35,799 bases of DNA from JAWLGW01 sp964569055 (GTDB lineage: Bacteria; Planctomycetota; J058): the NCBI GenBank assembly GCA_964569055.1, contig CAZMSZ010000027.1, forward strand, positions 1 to 35,799, in the 5' to 3' direction. Made by a program: the position numbers and the translations under genes. Shown here piece by piece: positions 28,589-35,799 of this stretch (the stretch's first letter is position 1; each line of letters opens with the position of its first letter). The notes beneath the pieces are model-generated. The model was not told where the DNA came from. It did no database searches and saw only the letters and a list, made by a program, of their open reading frames with translations.

Positions 28589-29992
28589 ATGGACCGCCGC
28601 GCGCCGAGGTCAGCTGCACGGACCCTGCTCGAGGCGCTGGCCTGCGGGCTCGCGCTCCTGAGCGCCGGCTGCGGCCGCGGCGCGGCGCAGGCGCCTGCGC
28701 GCCCGCAGGCGGCGCTCGCGCCGCCGGTCGAGGCCCTCCCCGCGCGCACCGGCGCGCTGCCGCTCGAGGAGCGGCTGAGCGGGCTGGTGCGCGCCGCCAA
28801 CCAGGTCGAGGTGCGCGCCGAGCTCGAGGCCAGCGTGGTGGCGGTGCTCGTCGAGAGCGGCGATTCGGTCCAGCAGGGCCAGGTGCTGGTGCGGCTCGAC
28901 GACGAGGAGCTGCGCCAGCAGCTCCGGCAGGCCCAGGCCACCGTGCGCCTGGAGGAGTCGGGGGTGCTGGTGGCCCGCGCGCGGGCGGCCGAGCTCGCCG
29001 CGCAGGTGCGGCGCACGCGCAAGCTGGCCAGCGACGGGCTGGTGAGCCCGCTCGAGGTCGAGGTGCAGGAGGCGCAGCTCTCCGCCGCCGAGGCGGCGAT
29101 CGCGCAGGGGTTGGCCCGGGTCGACCTCGCCAAGGCCGTCGCCGAGGAGCGGCGGGCGGCGCTGGCGCGCGCGGTGGTCCGGGCGCCGGTGGCGGGCCGG
29201 GTCGGGCGGCGGCAGGTCGAGGTGGGCACGCTGGTGACGCCGAGCACGCTCCTGTTCGAGCTCGGCGACCTCCGTCGCGTGATCGTGGACGTGCCGCTCA
29301 CCGCCGAGATGCTCGGCTACCTCGAGGTCGGCCAGCCGGCGCTGATCTCGGCCCGCGCGCTGGGCTCCGAGTCGCTGCGGGCGAGCGTGGCGCGGATCTC
29401 GCCCTTCCTCGGCGCCGGCAGCCTGAGCACGACCGCGGAGCTCGACGTCGACAACCCCGAGGGCCGGCTGTACCCGGGCATGTTCGTGACGGTCGACGTG
29501 CTCTACGGCGAGAGCCAGGAGGCAACGCTGGTCCCGACCAGCGCGCTGTACGAGGACCCGTTCAGCGGCGCGCGCGGGGTGTACGTGGTGGAGTACGGCG
29601 GCCCGGCCGAGGGGCACGCCCTCTCGGAGCAGGGCTACCCGGTCGCGCTGCGCTCCATCGAGCTGATCGCCGAGGGGCGGGGGACCGTGGCCCTCGGCGG
29701 CGTGGCCCCGGGGGAGTGGGTCGTGACGATCGGGCAGCACCTGCTCGGACGGAGCGGCGCGGCGCGCGTGCGCCCCACGACGTGGGAGCGCGTGCTCGAC
29801 CTGCAGGGGCGCCACCGCGAGGACCTGCTGCGCGAGTTCCTCGCCGAGCAGCAGCGCCTCGCGCGCGCGAACGGCGCGGCGCCGCCGGACTCGGAGGCGT
29901 TCGTGGGCGAGGTCGCGCCCGTCCCTTCGCGGACGCCGGCGGCCAGCGTGCCGGCCGGCTCCGTCGCCCCCCTCCGCCGGGACGACGGGTAG
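28589..29992 (+). CDS. RND efflux periplasmic adaptor (membrane fusion) lipoprotein
   Basis: The 467-residue protein starts at ATG 28589 after GAGAGGAG. The lipobox is LSAGC with C28. The biotinyl-lipoyl half-motifs and alpha-hairpin (~65-205) include EVRAELEASVVAVLVESGDS, QVLVRLDDEELRQQLRQAQA and AVVRAPVAGRVGRRQVEVG. The beta-barrel (~210-300: DVPLTAEMLGYLEVGQPALI) and the membrane-proximal domain (~305-395) follow. A Pro/Ala-rich C-terminal extension of ~60 residues is beyond the usual length. Adaptors link the RND pump to a TolC-type channel. The pump gene starts 6 bp downstream, so the two form an operon; no outer membrane channel gene is in the window. Confidence 0.93.
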   Translation: MDRRAPRSAARTLLEALACGLALLSAGCGRGAAQAPARPQAALAPPVEALPARTGALPLEERLSGLVRAANQVEVRAELEASVVAVLVESGDSVQQGQVLVRLDDEELRQQLRQAQATVRLEESGVLVARARAAELAAQVRRTRKLASDGLVSPLEVEVQEAQLSAAEAAIAQGLARVDLAKAVAEERRAALARAVVRAPVAGRVGRRQVEVGTLVTPSTLLFELGDLRRVIVDVPLTAEMLGYLEVGQPALISARALGSESLRASVARISPFLGAGSLSTTAELDVDNPEGRLYPGMFVTVDVLYGESQEATLVPTSALYEDPFSGARGVYVVEYGGPAEGHALSEQGYPVALRSIELIAEGRGTVALGGVAPGEWVVTIGQHLLGRSGAARVRPTTWERVLDLQGRHREDLLREFLAEQQRLARANGAAPPDSEAFVGEVAPVPSRTPAASVPAGSVAPLRRDDG

Positions 29993-29998
29993 CGCGGC

Positions 29999-32900
29999 GT
30001 GCTCGCGCTGATCCGGCTCTCGATCGGCCGTCCGGTCGCGACGGCCATGCTCTACCTGATCCTGGTCGTGATCGGGGTGGTCGCGCTGCGCAGCCTCCCG
30101 GTCGACCTGCTGCCGAAGATCGAGTTCACCGAGCTGACGGTCCGCGTCCGCTACCCCAACGTCGGCCCCGAGGAGATCGAGCAGATCATCACCGAGCCGC
30201 TCGAGAACGCGGTCGCGGGCCTCCCCGACCTCGAGCGGGTCACGTCGCGCTCGCAGGAGGGGAGCGCCCGCGTGCGCCTCGAGTTCGCCCGCGGGACGAA
30301 CATCGACGAGGCCGCCAACGACCTCAGGGCCGCCCTCGAGCCGCTGCGCGACCAGCTCCCGCTCGAGGCCGAGCCCCCCGAGATCTTCAAGCTCGACCTC
30401 GATCGGGTCAGCGTGGTCTCGCTCGCGGCCACCTCGACCCGCCCGCTGCCGGAGCTGACCCGGCTGCTCGAGGACGAGCTCGCCCAGCGGTTCGAGCAGA
30501 TCCCCGGGGTCGGCTCGATCAACGTGCGCGGCGGGGTCTACCGCGAGATCCGGATCGAGCTGCACCGCGACCGGCTGTGGGCCGTCGGCCTGACGGCGCT
30601 CGACGTCCGCGACGCGCTCGCGCGCGAGAGCGTCACGCTCCCGGGCGGCAACGTGCGCGACGGGCTGTCGGACCTCTACGTGCGCACCCTCGGCGAGCTG
30701 CGCACGCCGGCCGAGATCGCGGACGTGGTGATCCGCACCGTGGACGGCCGCCCGATCCGCGTGCGGCACGTGGCCGAGGTGCGCGACTTCTTCAGCGACG
30801 TCCCCAACCTCGTCGAGATCAACGGTGTGCCCTCGGTCGGGCTGCGGATCCAGAAGCAGAGCGGCTCCAACACCGTCGAGGTCGCGGAGGCGGTGATCGC
30901 CGAGGCGGAGCGGATCAACGCCGAGCGGGACGACGTCCACCTGACGGTGATCTCGGACCAGAGCAGCTTCATTCGCCAGGCCATGGACAGCGTCCAGAGC
31001 TCCGCGCTGTGGGGCTCGCTGCTGGCGATCACGATCCTGTACCTGTTCCTGCGCAGCGGCTCGAGCACCGCGATCATCGCCGCGGCGATCCCGATCTCGG
31101 TGATCTCCACGTTCGGGCTCCTGTACTTCGCCGGGCTCACGCTCAATCAAATGACGTTCGGCGGGCTGGCGCTCGGCGTGGGCATGATCGTCGACAACGC
31201 GATCGTGGTGCTCGAGAGCATCGTGCGCAAGCGCGAGGAGGAGGGCGCCGCCGCGGCGGTGGCCGCCCGGGTCGGGGCGACCGAGGTGGCGGGCGCGATC
31301 GTGGCCTCCACGCTCACCACCTGCGTGGTGTTCCTGCCGGTGGTGTTCATGAGCTCCACCACGGCGGTGCTGTTCCAGTCGCTCGCGCTGGTGATCGTGT
31401 TCTCGCTCGCCTGCTCGCTGTTCTCCGCGCTGTCGCTGGTGCCCATGCTGGCGGCGCGTCTGGCGGGGCGCGCCGCGACGGACGCGGCGGCCGGCGCCGA
31501 GCCGCCGCCCCCGCCGAGCGGGCCGCTGGTGCGGCTCGAGCGCTGGTACGGCGGCGCCCTCCGCCGCGCCGTCGCGCACCCGCTCCTGGTGCTCGGTGTG
31601 ACCGGGGCGCTCCTGGCCGGCGCGGTCTCGCTGTGGCCCCTGATCCCGGTCGAGCTCGCGCCGCAGACCGAGGCGGACGAGCTCGACGTCGATTTGGAGA
31701 TGGCGCAGGGGACGAGCATCACCGTGGTCCGGGCCCTCCTCGACGAGCTCGAGACGCACGTGCGCCAGGCGCTGCCCCCCAATCAGGTGCGGTTCGTGTC
31801 GACCGAGGTCCGCAGCGGCGATGCCGAGGTCGAGCTGGCGCTGACGTCGGCGGACGTCCGGCCGATGGGGGGCGTCGAGCTGGCCGACGAGCTGCGCCGA
31901 GCGCTGGCCGGCAAGGTCCCCGGGGCGGAGATCCGGGTCGACGCCCAGCCCGGCCTGTGGATCCTGCGGCGGGTGTTCAGCTCGGGCGGCGGCGAGGCGG
32001 CCCTCGAGCTCGAGCTGCGCGGGCACGACCTCGCCCGCGCGGACGCGCTGGCGAACGAGCTGCGCACCCGCATGGAGACGGTGCCAGGCGTGACCGACGT
32101 GCGCGTCAGCCGGCGCGAGGGGCAGCCCGAGCAGCGCCTGACGTTCGACCGCGAGCGGATCGCCGCCCTCGGCCTGACGGTGGGCGAGGTGGCCCGGGTC
32201 GTCCAGGCGAACGTGGCGGGGGTCGAGGCCACGCGCCTGCGCAAGCACGGCGAGGAGATCCCCGTGATCGTGCGGCTGCGGCCGGAGGACCGCGTCTCGG
32301 GCGACGACCTCCGCAACGTGGCGCTGCGCACGCCCACGGGTGAGCTGGTCTCGCTCGCCACGCTGGTCCGGTCCGAGCGCGACCGCGGTCCGACCGAGAT
32401 CCAGCGGGTGGACGGGAGGCGCGTGACCTACGTGTCCGCCGGCCTCGAGGCCGGCGTCCCGCTCGGGACGGCGGTCGAGCGGGTGCGCGCGGCGATCGCG
32501 GACGTGCGCCTGCCCGATGGCTACGACGTCTCGTTCGGCGGCGAGTACGAGGAGCAGCAGCGCACCCAGCGCGAGTTCGTGGTGGCGATCGGCCTGGCGG
32601 TGGCGCTGATCTACATGCTGATGGCGGCCCAGTTCGAGCGCCTGCTCGACCCGCTCCTGGTGATGGTCTCGGTCCCGGTCGCCCTGATCGGGGTGGTCCC
32701 GGCGCTGCTGCTCACGGGCAGCACGCTCAACATCCAGAGCGTGATGGGCCTGGTGATGCTGGTGGGGATCGTGGTCAACAACGCGATCGTGCTCGTCGAC
32801 GCGATCAACCTGCTGCGCCGCGAGCAGGGCATGTCCCCGATCGACGCCGTGGCGGAGGCCGGCCGCCGCCGGCTGCGCCCGATCCTGATGACCACCGCGA

Positions 32901-33076
32901 CCACCGTGCTCGGCCTGCTCCCGCTGGCGCTGGGGATCGGCCCGGGCGCCGAGATCCAGGCGCCCCTGGCGCACGTGGTGATCGGCGGGCTGTGCGCGTC
33001 GACGCTGGTGACCCTGGTCCTGGTGCCCACGGTGTACGTGGCGGCCTCGCGCCTGCGGGAGCGGGCCCTGGGCTGA
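29999..33076 (+). CDS. RND-family efflux pump, inner-membrane component (HAE1-like)
   Basis: The 1025-residue protein starts at GTG 29999, six bases after the adaptor stop. The N-terminus is typical (LIRLSIGRPVATAMLYLILV). Two large periplasmic loops flank groups of membrane helices. The proton-relay helix reads GMIVDNAIVVLESI with D399 and N400 in place of the Asp-Asp pair of AcrB; a single Asp is frequent in this branch of the family. The second half has GIVVNNAIVLVDAINLLRRE. It forms a trimer with the adaptor and an outer membrane channel and exports hydrophobic compounds. The substrate is not predictable. GTG is the only reasonable start and no extra ribosome site is visible, so translational coupling is likely. 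Confidence 0.95.
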   Translation: MLALIRLSIGRPVATAMLYLILVVIGVVALRSLPVDLLPKIEFTELTVRVRYPNVGPEEIEQIITEPLENAVAGLPDLERVTSRSQEGSARVRLEFARGTNIDEAANDLRAALEPLRDQLPLEAEPPEIFKLDLDRVSVVSLAATSTRPLPELTRLLEDELAQRFEQIPGVGSINVRGGVYREIRIELHRDRLWAVGLTALDVRDALARESVTLPGGNVRDGLSDLYVRTLGELRTPAEIADVVIRTVDGRPIRVRHVAEVRDFFSDVPNLVEINGVPSVGLRIQKQSGSNTVEVAEAVIAEAERINAERDDVHLTVISDQSSFIRQAMDSVQSSALWGSLLAITILYLFLRSGSSTAIIAAAIPISVISTFGLLYFAGLTLNQMTFGGLALGVGMIVDNAIVVLESIVRKREEEGAAAAVAARVGATEVAGAIVASTLTTCVVFLPVVFMSSTTAVLFQSLALVIVFSLACSLFSALSLVPMLAARLAGRAATDAAAGAEPPPPPSGPLVRLERWYGGALRRAVAHPLLVLGVTGALLAGAVSLWPLIPVELAPQTEADELDVDLEMAQGTSITVVRALLDELETHVRQALPPNQVRFVSTEVRSGDAEVELALTSADVRPMGGVELADELRRALAGKVPGAEIRVDAQPGLWILRRVFSSGGGEAALELELRGHDLARADALANELRTRMETVPGVTDVRVSRREGQPEQRLTFDRERIAALGLTVGEVARVVQANVAGVEATRLRKHGEEIPVIVRLRPEDRVSGDDLRNVALRTPTGELVSLATLVRSERDRGPTEIQRVDGRRVTYVSAGLEAGVPLGTAVERVRAAIADVRLPDGYDVSFGGEYEEQQRTQREFVVAIGLAVALIYMLMAAQFERLLDPLLVMVSVPVALIGVVPALLLTGSTLNIQSVMGLVMLVGIVVNNAIVLVDAINLLRREQGMSPIDAVAEAGRRRLRPILMTTATTVLGLLPLALGIGPGAEIQAPLAHVVIGGLCASTLVTLVLVPTVYVAASRLRERALG

Positions 33077-33099
33077 ACACGAGCGCGGGCACGGCAGAG

Positions 33100-33147
33100 G
33101 CACGGGCACGAGCACGGCTACGATTCCACACAATCTCGTGCCCGTGC
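33100..33147. repeat. Hairpin with 13-bp perfect stem after the RND gene
   Basis: GCACGGGCACGAG at 33100-33112 and its exact reverse complement at 33135-33147 are separated by 22 bases. It begins 24 bp after the pump stop codon. It may end or stabilise the efflux transcript, though there is no T run. The loop and right arm contain TCCACACAATCTCGTGCC (33125-33142), a diverged third copy of the repeat at 33284 and 35756. Confidence 0.6.
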
Positions 33148-33283
33148 TCGCGACCCGTGCGCGCGCCGGTTTTGCCCGAAGGAGCTACCCAAAGCACGCT
33201 CGCTAGCAGCGCTCCTCCGCCGCAGCGACGTCGGGAAAGGGGCCACGCGCACGGGAACGGGCGCGGGCACGGGCACGGGCACG

Positions 33284-33327
33284 ATTCGCTTGGCGCAAGA
33301 ATGTGTGGAGTCGGCAGACGAGCACGG
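33284..33327 (+). repeat. Intergenic repeat copy A (inverted partner at 35756-35799)
   Basis: This copy begins ATTCGCTTGGCGCAAGAATG and then reads TGTGGAGTCGGCAGACGAG. It matches the reverse complement of 35756-35799 with 4 mismatches over ~44 bases. It sits upstream of the regulator gene. A partial repeat of its head, CGCTTGGCACGAGG, follows directly. Together with copy B it brackets the regulator-redoxin cassette. Confidence 0.8.
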
Positions 33328-33455
33328 GCACGGGTCGCTTGGCACGAGGGTCAATCGGCCGGCGCCCCGCGCTGTCAAGGTCGGGGCGTCCCCCATCTCG
33401 ACGAACCGCACGCTGACACGAGCGCGCGCCGCGTCGGCGCGTACGATCGGGGGCC

Positions 33456-34817
<1,362 letters not shown>

Positions 34818-34834
34818 TGGAACGACTCGTTCCG
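34818..34834. promoter_or_regulatory. Palindromic site 1, probable upstream activating sequence
   Basis: GGAACGACTCGTTCC (34819-34833), a perfect palindrome with one central base, begins two bases after the regulator stop codon. Its centre (34826) is 31 bp, about three DNA turns, from the centre of the identical site 2. Fis-type activators bind such dyads upstream of sigma54 promoters; this centre is about 105 bp upstream of the predicted start of transcription. Confidence 0.7.
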
Positions 34835-34848
34835 GCGGCAGGACGCGA

Positions 34849-34865
34849 TGGAACGACTCGTTCCA
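34849..34865. promoter_or_regulatory. Palindromic site 2, probable upstream activating sequence
   Basis: TGGAACGACTCGTTCCA, a perfect 17-bp palindrome identical to site 1 over its central 15 bp (34850-34864). The centre (34857) is about 74 bp upstream of the predicted start. It lies in the open frame that could otherwise begin a longer redoxin at 34848, which argues against that early start. Confidence 0.7.
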
Positions 34866-34904
34866 GCGATCGACACAACTCACGCGCCCGTCGTGCTCCG
34901 CTCC

Positions 34905-34920
34905 CGGCCCGCCGATTGCC
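34905..34920 (+). promoter_or_regulatory. Sigma54 (-24/-12) promoter of the redoxin gene
   Basis: CGGCCCGCCGATTGCC matches the consensus TGGCACGN4TTGCW at 9 of the 12 specified positions, including the essential GG (34906-34907) and GC (34918-34919) separated by exactly 10 bases, and the complete TTGC. Predicted transcription start is near 34931, 37 bp before the redoxin ATG. It is preceded by the two palindromes, the normal activator-site layout. Confidence 0.65.
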
Positions 34921-34967
34921 GCCAGGGCTCGCTCGTCGGCCCCGCGGGGCCGTGGCGGGGGAATGGA

Positions 34968-35678
34968 ATGCTTCGACGCAGACGTGGCTCGGCCTCGGCC
35001 GGCTTCAGCGCGCCCTTGGCGGGCGTCACCGTGGCCGCGACGCTGGCCCTCACGGGCGGGCTCGCGCCCGCGCAGGAGGTCCGGCGCGCCACCGTGGGCC
35101 AGCCGGCGCCGCCCTTCGAGCTGACCGCGCTCGACGGGAAGACGCACTCGCTGGCGCGCTACGCGGCCAAGGTGGTCGTGCTGGAGTGGTTCGCGCCCGA
35201 CTGCCCCTACGTGGCCAAGCACTACGAGGAGCCCGCCGCGAGCGTGCGCCGCTTGATCGAGCGCTACCGCGACCGGGGCGTGGTGTGGCTGTCGATCGCC
35301 TCGGGCCCCCACGCCGATCGCGACCGCCTGAAGGAGGCCGTCTCGGAGTGGAAGCTCGACCACACGGTGCTGCTCGATCCCGACGGCCGCGTGGCCCGCG
35401 CCTACGGCGCCAAGACCACCCCGCACGTGTTCGTGATCAAGCGCGGCGTGGTCCGCTACGCGGGCGCCATGGACGACGACCGCACCCCCGACCTCGTCGG
35501 CGAGGAGCAGTTCGTCGAGCGCGCGATCCGCGCCCTGCTCGAGGGGCGCCTGCCGACCCTCGCCGAGACCAAGCCCTACGGCTGCGAGCTGAAGCTCGAG
35601 GACGAGGCCGAGGAGCCGTCCGAGGTCACCGAGTGCGAGGTCGCGGGCGAGGCGACCGACGAGGACGGCGCGGAGTGA
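34968..35678 (+). CDS. Exported redoxin / thioredoxin-like protein (AhpC/TSA superfamily)
   Basis: The 236-residue protein starts at ATG 34968; the frame is open to 34848 but that start lies inside palindrome 2 and upstream of the promoter. A signal peptide is seen (RRRR, then LAGVTVAATLALTGGLAPAQ). The redoxin fold follows: VGQPAPPFELTALDGKTHSL, then VVVLEWFAPDCPYVAKHYEE with C79, and the cis-Pro loop KTTPHVFVI (P152). Instead of CxxC there is a single Cys in DCPYVAKHY, a pattern known in a group of redoxins from Planctomycetota and related phyla. A second Cys (C206, KPYGCELK) may be the resolving one. C223 and an acidic tail (DEAEEPSEV, ATDEDGAE) end the chain. It probably reduces peroxides or disulfides outside the cytoplasm. 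Likely sigma54-controlled by the upstream activator. Confidence 0.88.
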   Translation: MLRRRRGSASAGFSAPLAGVTVAATLALTGGLAPAQEVRRATVGQPAPPFELTALDGKTHSLARYAAKVVVLEWFAPDCPYVAKHYEEPAASVRRLIERYRDRGVVWLSIASGPHADRDRLKEAVSEWKLDHTVLLDPDGRVARAYGAKTTPHVFVIKRGVVRYAGAMDDDRTPDLVGEEQFVERAIRALLEGRLPTLAETKPYGCELKLEDEAEEPSEVTECEVAGEATDEDGAE

Positions 35679-35755
35679 TCGCGCGCCGGCGCGCCTGAGC
35701 TCCGGAGAAGATTGGGCTGCACGCGACAGCCTCGCGTGCCCGTCCGTGCTCGTGC

Positions 35756-35799
35756 TCGTGCTCGTCTGACTACTCCACACATCCTCGCGCCAAGCGAAT
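35756..35799 (-). repeat. Intergenic repeat copy B (inverted partner of 33284-33327)
   Basis: Read on the minus strand from the window edge, this begins ATTCGCTTGGCGCGAGGATG and then reads TGTGGAGTAGTCAGACGAG. It matches copy A with 4 mismatches and continues into GAGCAC repeats (35731-35760). It lies after the redoxin gene. Because the match reaches the last base of the window it probably extends further. Confidence 0.8.

Larger units (their letters stand above)
33077..33455. other. 379-bp intergenic region made of GGGCAC/GAGCAC simple repeats
   Basis: This stretch has no gene I can support. It consists of degenerate runs of a GGGCAC/GAGCAC-type hexamer (for example three GGGCAC in a row near 33264-33282), a hairpin at 33100-33147, and one copy of the repeat found inverted at the right edge of the window. 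The Pro-Val-rich ORFs that cross it are products of the repeat. The promoter for the regulator at 33456 is presumably in its right part but no clear site is visible. Confidence 0.7.

Noticed and set aside
33250..33285. CRISPR-like array suggested by repeated GGGCAC units
   Set aside because: Units are six bases without spacers; this is a simple sequence repeat. No cas genes and no other array are present.
34848..34967. Earlier start for the redoxin (MERLVPAID)
   Set aside because: It would begin inside palindrome 2 and upstream of the sigma54 promoter, and would bury the signal peptide.
34953..34970. Second possible sigma54 promoter (TGGCGGGGGAATGGAATGC)
   Set aside because: The only GG and GC with correct spacing lack the TTGC and TGGC contexts, and transcription would begin inside the gene.

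Overview
This is a very GC-rich bacterial window with many GTG starts, 4-base GTGA gene overlaps and two 100-base runs of N, so it looks like a scaffolded draft or metagenome assembly. The gene content includes a tandem Ser/Thr kinase with a SUMF1-like tail, an FHA-PrsW protease, an FHA-GAF-PAS histidine kinase, sigma54 activators, an RHS protein and a redoxin of the CPYVAKHY type. That mix suggests a Planctomycetota or Myxococcota-like lineage. No rRNA, tRNA or marker gene is present to settle it.

Layout: (1) 1-1814, minus strand, is the 3'-truncated RHS gene with an in-frame amber codon. (2) 1815-4003 is a clearly lower-GC accessory islet with weak or degenerate ORFs, two of them resembling small immunity-type proteins. 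(3) 4004-7228 is a divergent pair: a coiled-coil protein with seven spaced Phe-Asp motifs, and an FHA-PrsW intramembrane protease. (4) 7418-10900 is a receptor-like protein with two kinase domains. (5) 10988-14622 is a two-gene operon of a flavin-dependent halogenase-family oxidoreductase and an MMPL/RND exporter, divergent from a small unknown gene. (6) 15278-17385 is an overlapping pair of WYL regulators (PafBC type). (7) 17743-21015, between and around the two gaps, holds a coiled-coil membrane protein, an aldo/keto reductase and an ArsB/NhaD-type transporter. (8) 21277-25328 is an overlapping sensor kinase and NtrC-type regulator. (9) 25414-28442 holds a lipoprotein, a histidine-rich membrane protein and a secreted clostripain-family peptidase. 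(10) 28589-33076 is an RND efflux adaptor and pump. (11) 33456-35678 is an NtrC-type activator with a degenerate receiver, followed by two identical palindromes, a good sigma54 promoter match and a secreted redoxin.

The most notable structure is region 11. A sigma54 activator that has lost its phosphorylatable Asp and Lys lies directly upstream of two 15-bp perfect palindromes (centres 31 bp apart), a GG-N10-GC promoter and an exported redoxin gene. The whole cassette is bracketed by inverted copies of an intergenic repeat. It reads as a compact, self-contained regulatory unit. Other signals are a pair of related inverted-repeat intergenic elements (7256-7366 and 21116-21238), the Phe-Asp motif protein facing an FHA-protease, and a halogenase-exporter pair like that in aryl-polyene clusters.
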